Positions 61,705 to 64,000 of a stretch of DNA of 64,000 nt are shown one piece after another. The stretch comes from Margaritifera margaritifera. Taxonomy: Eukaryota > Mollusca > Bivalvia > Unionida > Margaritiferidae. Within the stretch, counting starts at the first letter, position 1; each line of letters starts with the position of its first letter. The position numbers and the translations under genes were made by a program. The stretch is from assembly GCA_029931535.1 (NCBI GenBank), contig JAQPZY010001561.1, positions 638,501-702,500 of the forward strand. The letters run 5' to 3'. Under the pieces are notes generated by a model that saw only the letters and a program-made list of their open reading frames with translations, was not told the DNA's origin and ran no database searches.

Positions 61705-62780
61705 GTTTGAATTTTTTCTCATGGTGTAACCAATGTTCATAAAAAATAATACAGTTCGGGGTATAGCATATTAACATGTCATAAAAACACAGTCTATGGT
61801 ATAACCAATGTACATATACAAAAATACACGTTCATGTTAAAACCAATGCACATGTCATAAAGCACAGTTTATGTACAACCAATGTACATTTCATAAAACA
61901 GAATTCATGGTGTAACCAATATAAATGTAAAATAAAAAAAAGTAATGCAACAAGATATTGACATATCATTAAACACAGCTCATGGCACAACCAATTCATA
62001 TGTAACAAGATAAAGTTTATTGTGAAACCAATGTATATTTAAAAAAACAACAACACAGTTGATGGTGTAACCAATGAACATGTCAAAAACACAGCTCATG
62101 ATATAACCAATGTGTACAATTAAAAAAGGCAGGAAATTTTGTATTTAGGCTACAACCAATTTATATTCTTTAAAACAAAATACGGTTCATGGTATAACCA
62201 GTGTACATTTAAACAAAAACACAGTTCATGGTGTAACCAATGTGTATATATACACACACAGCGCATGGTATAACCAATTTGTACAATTCAAGAAATACAG
62301 TTTATTGTGTAACTAATGTACAATTCAAAAAACACAGTTTATGATTTAACCAATGTACATTTCATCAAAAACACAATTCATGGTGTAACCAACGCAATGT
62401 CAAAAACCAAAATTGATGGTATATCCAATGTACATGTTTAAAAAAAACAAAAAACAACAATAAAAAAAAGCAACAAACAAACAACAAAACCGTGCACTGT
62501 GCAACATCATATTCACATGTCGTAAAACACTCTTCATGGTACAAACAATGTATATATCATAAAACACAGTTCATGGTGTAACCAATGTACATGTTAAAAA
62601 AAAACACACAAAAAAACCCCACAGCTCATGGTACAACCAATTCACATTTACAATAATACAGTTCATGGTTAACCAATGTATATTTCATAAACAGAGTTCA
62701 TGCTACAACCAATTCATATTTTAAAAAATACAGTTCACGGCACAACCAATGTACATTTCCCAAAAAATGCAAAGTTCATG
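61705..62780 (+). repeat. Degenerate 35-45-bp tandem repeat inside the Polinton
   Basis: ACAGTTCATGGTATAACCAA followed by TGTACAT and an A-rich part (TCATAAAA) returns some 27 times with many substitutions and variable A-rich spacers. It lies between the ATPase and the polymerase remnant. Units are much more diverged than in the host arrays to the left, so it is old. It may have replaced or displaced the 3' part of the polymerase gene. Confidence 0.85.
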
Positions 62781-62794
62781 TTTTCTTTCTTTCG

Positions 62795-63260
62795 TCTGTC
62801 AAACACAATATCCTTGATATAGTCAGTCACCTCTTGTGTCCAAGTGTCGAATCCAAGACTCGTGGATTATGTTTAGGACCGATCAAAAAAAGATAGTGAC
62901 AGCACGGAGACCATCTAGAATGTTCAAGGTAAGCTGTATCTTGATACTCCTATTCTCAACTGCAACACCGTGCTTTAGCTCCTTCTCTTAAGTAAACAAA
63001 TTCTGCTCTGACTAAAGATTTAGGACTAGGTCCTTCCAGATATTTGTGACTAGATCCTTTCAGATATTTGGGACATTTCTTTTTGATTGTCTGTAATAGA
63101 CTTTCAAAATTACACTAGTCAGGCAAAGTCACATGAAATGTATAGTCTTCTTTGATTTGTAACTCTCGATTAATTGGGTGTCCAGAGTGTTTTATGAGTG
63201 TGTGGATGAGATTTATACAGGAGCACACTAACGGCATCGCTTTCTAGTCGAGAGGCAAGG
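62795..63260 (-). other. Coding-like but unidentified minus-strand stretch
   Basis: One minus frame is open for runs such as HSGHPINRELQIKEDYTFHV and KKKCPKYLKGSSHKYLEGPS, broken by stops, between about 63190 and 62800. The composition resembles the Polinton genes nearby. It does not look like polymerase and I cannot assign it. Confidence 0.35.
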
Positions 63261-63619
63261 TCGTGTAGCATCGGTGATGTCACAAAGCACATTATCACTC
63301 TGGTCGCAGGGTACTGCATCACATTCGACTTCGTTTAAGTTCTGGTTGGATCCATCATATGTTTTCATTGTGGACTCCATCTTCCTAGATCTGCGTCAGT
63401 ACTTATGTTGCTCTTTCTGTCTTGGAACTTTATTTGTATTGGAGATCGGTGTGTCCATACGGTAACGTGTTGTTATTGGGATGTCGTACTCGTTTGTCGT
63501 AGATGATCTGATACACTTTTTCTAAAGGTCGACTAACGATTTGGTGATTGGACAAACGTATAATTTTGTGAAGGTTCATTGTTTTCAAATTCTTGATCTT
63601 GACCAGACTTTAAAGCTTC

Positions 63620-64000
63620 TTCTAAGACGTTAAAGTTCACCACTTGACTTTTGCAAACGATCGTCTTCCTTCGTTCTTTTCCATGTGTTAAAATGTGATG
63701 TCTTCCAAGGAGTGGTATCGTTCCTTGAATTCGTCTTTATCTTTTGACGTCAAATACCTAGAAGGATAGCCGCTAGCTTCTTGCTTCAATTTCAGAAATT
63801 AGTTAACGTAGCCGGAAAAAAATCCCTTCATCAGAGCCATCTCGTTGATATTGCCCTGTCGTAGGAAATTGCCAAATTTCATACACTATTAACAGTTGAT
63901 ATCCGCGATTGAGAGCATGAAACAATTTCAGCACTCACCCAAGCTCCTGTCAAAATGCGTTCTTGGTCTTCGTGGCAACATGTTTGGTATTGATTACACG
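63620..64000 (-). pseudogene. Protein-primed B-family DNA polymerase fragment (Polinton pPolB)
   Basis: The gene enters from the right edge. Minus-strand fragments are ERILTGAWVSAEI (near 63950), RGYQLLIVYEIWQFP (near 63880), GIFSGYVN and FLKLKQEASGYP (near 63790), and MEKNEGRRSFAKV (near 63660), which matches the motif B region. Frames change between the first and second fragments, and stops follow. I found no YxDTDS (motif C) downstream, so the 3' end is deleted or decayed beyond recognition. The exonuclease, protein-priming and motif A parts would lie beyond the window. It would replicate the element using a terminal protein. Confidence 0.85.

Larger units (their letters stand above)
54337..64000 (-). 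mobile_element. Decayed Polinton (Maverick) element, right part cut by window edge
   Basis: Seven hallmark Polinton genes lie on one strand in a compact 9.7-kb block: B-family polymerase, packaging ATPase, chromodomain integrase, minor and major capsid proteins, a basic core-like protein and the cysteine protease, plus four small frames often seen in Polintons. Polintons are 15-20-kb self-synthesising DNA transposons related to adintoviruses, with long terminal inverted repeats and 6-bp target duplications. Neither end was identified. Almost every gene has stops or frameshifts, so this copy is a fossil. Gene content is nearly complete, so it decayed in place rather than by large deletion, except in the polymerase. 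Confidence 0.92.

Overview
The window is AT-rich, intergenic-looking animal DNA with no complete intact host gene that I can defend. It suggests a marine invertebrate, most likely a mollusc such as a bivalve. The reasons are tRNA-derived SINEs whose tails resemble GGCGTTAAAACC, a Polinton (Maverick) DNA transposon, a Tigger/pogo-type element, many microsatellites, and an exceptional density of minisatellites. The organism call is inference; the repeat content is directly visible.

Layout. From 1 to about 54 kb the DNA is a patchwork of about thirty different tandem arrays (units of 19 to about 550 bp, from 3 to about 65 copies), covering very roughly a third of the sequence, separated by anonymous AT-rich DNA. 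The largest are the 36-bp array at 11.95-14.25 kb, the 45-bp array at 39.8-41.8 kb, the 44-bp array at 3.6-4.9 kb and the 53-bp array at 14.6-15.8 kb. Several arrays have units divisible by three and so give long open frames on one or both strands; these are very probably not genes. Four tRNA-derived SINE-like elements are recognisable (18.7, 24.85, 32.5 and 39.8/41.9 kb). One has a perfect 12-bp target duplication, and another is split in two by the 1.9-kb 45-bp array. A deleted Tigger-like element (51.78-52.89 kb) lies between two TA microsatellites. One short minus-strand exon candidate (47.09-47.36 kb) ends at a consensus splice donor.

From about 54.3 kb to the right edge lies a decayed Polinton, read on the minus strand. 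In transcription order it holds a protein-primed B-family DNA polymerase fragment (cut by the window edge), a degenerate tandem array, the FtsK/A32-like packaging ATPase, three or four small conserved Polinton frames, a chromodomain integrase, a small membrane protein, the minor capsid protein, a basic core-like protein, the major capsid protein and the adenain-like cysteine protease. Nearly every gene carries stops or frameshifts, so the copy is not functional as it stands. In a live element these genes would work together: polymerase for replication, integrase for insertion, and capsid proteins, ATPase and protease for a predicted virion-like particle. Neither end of the element was located.
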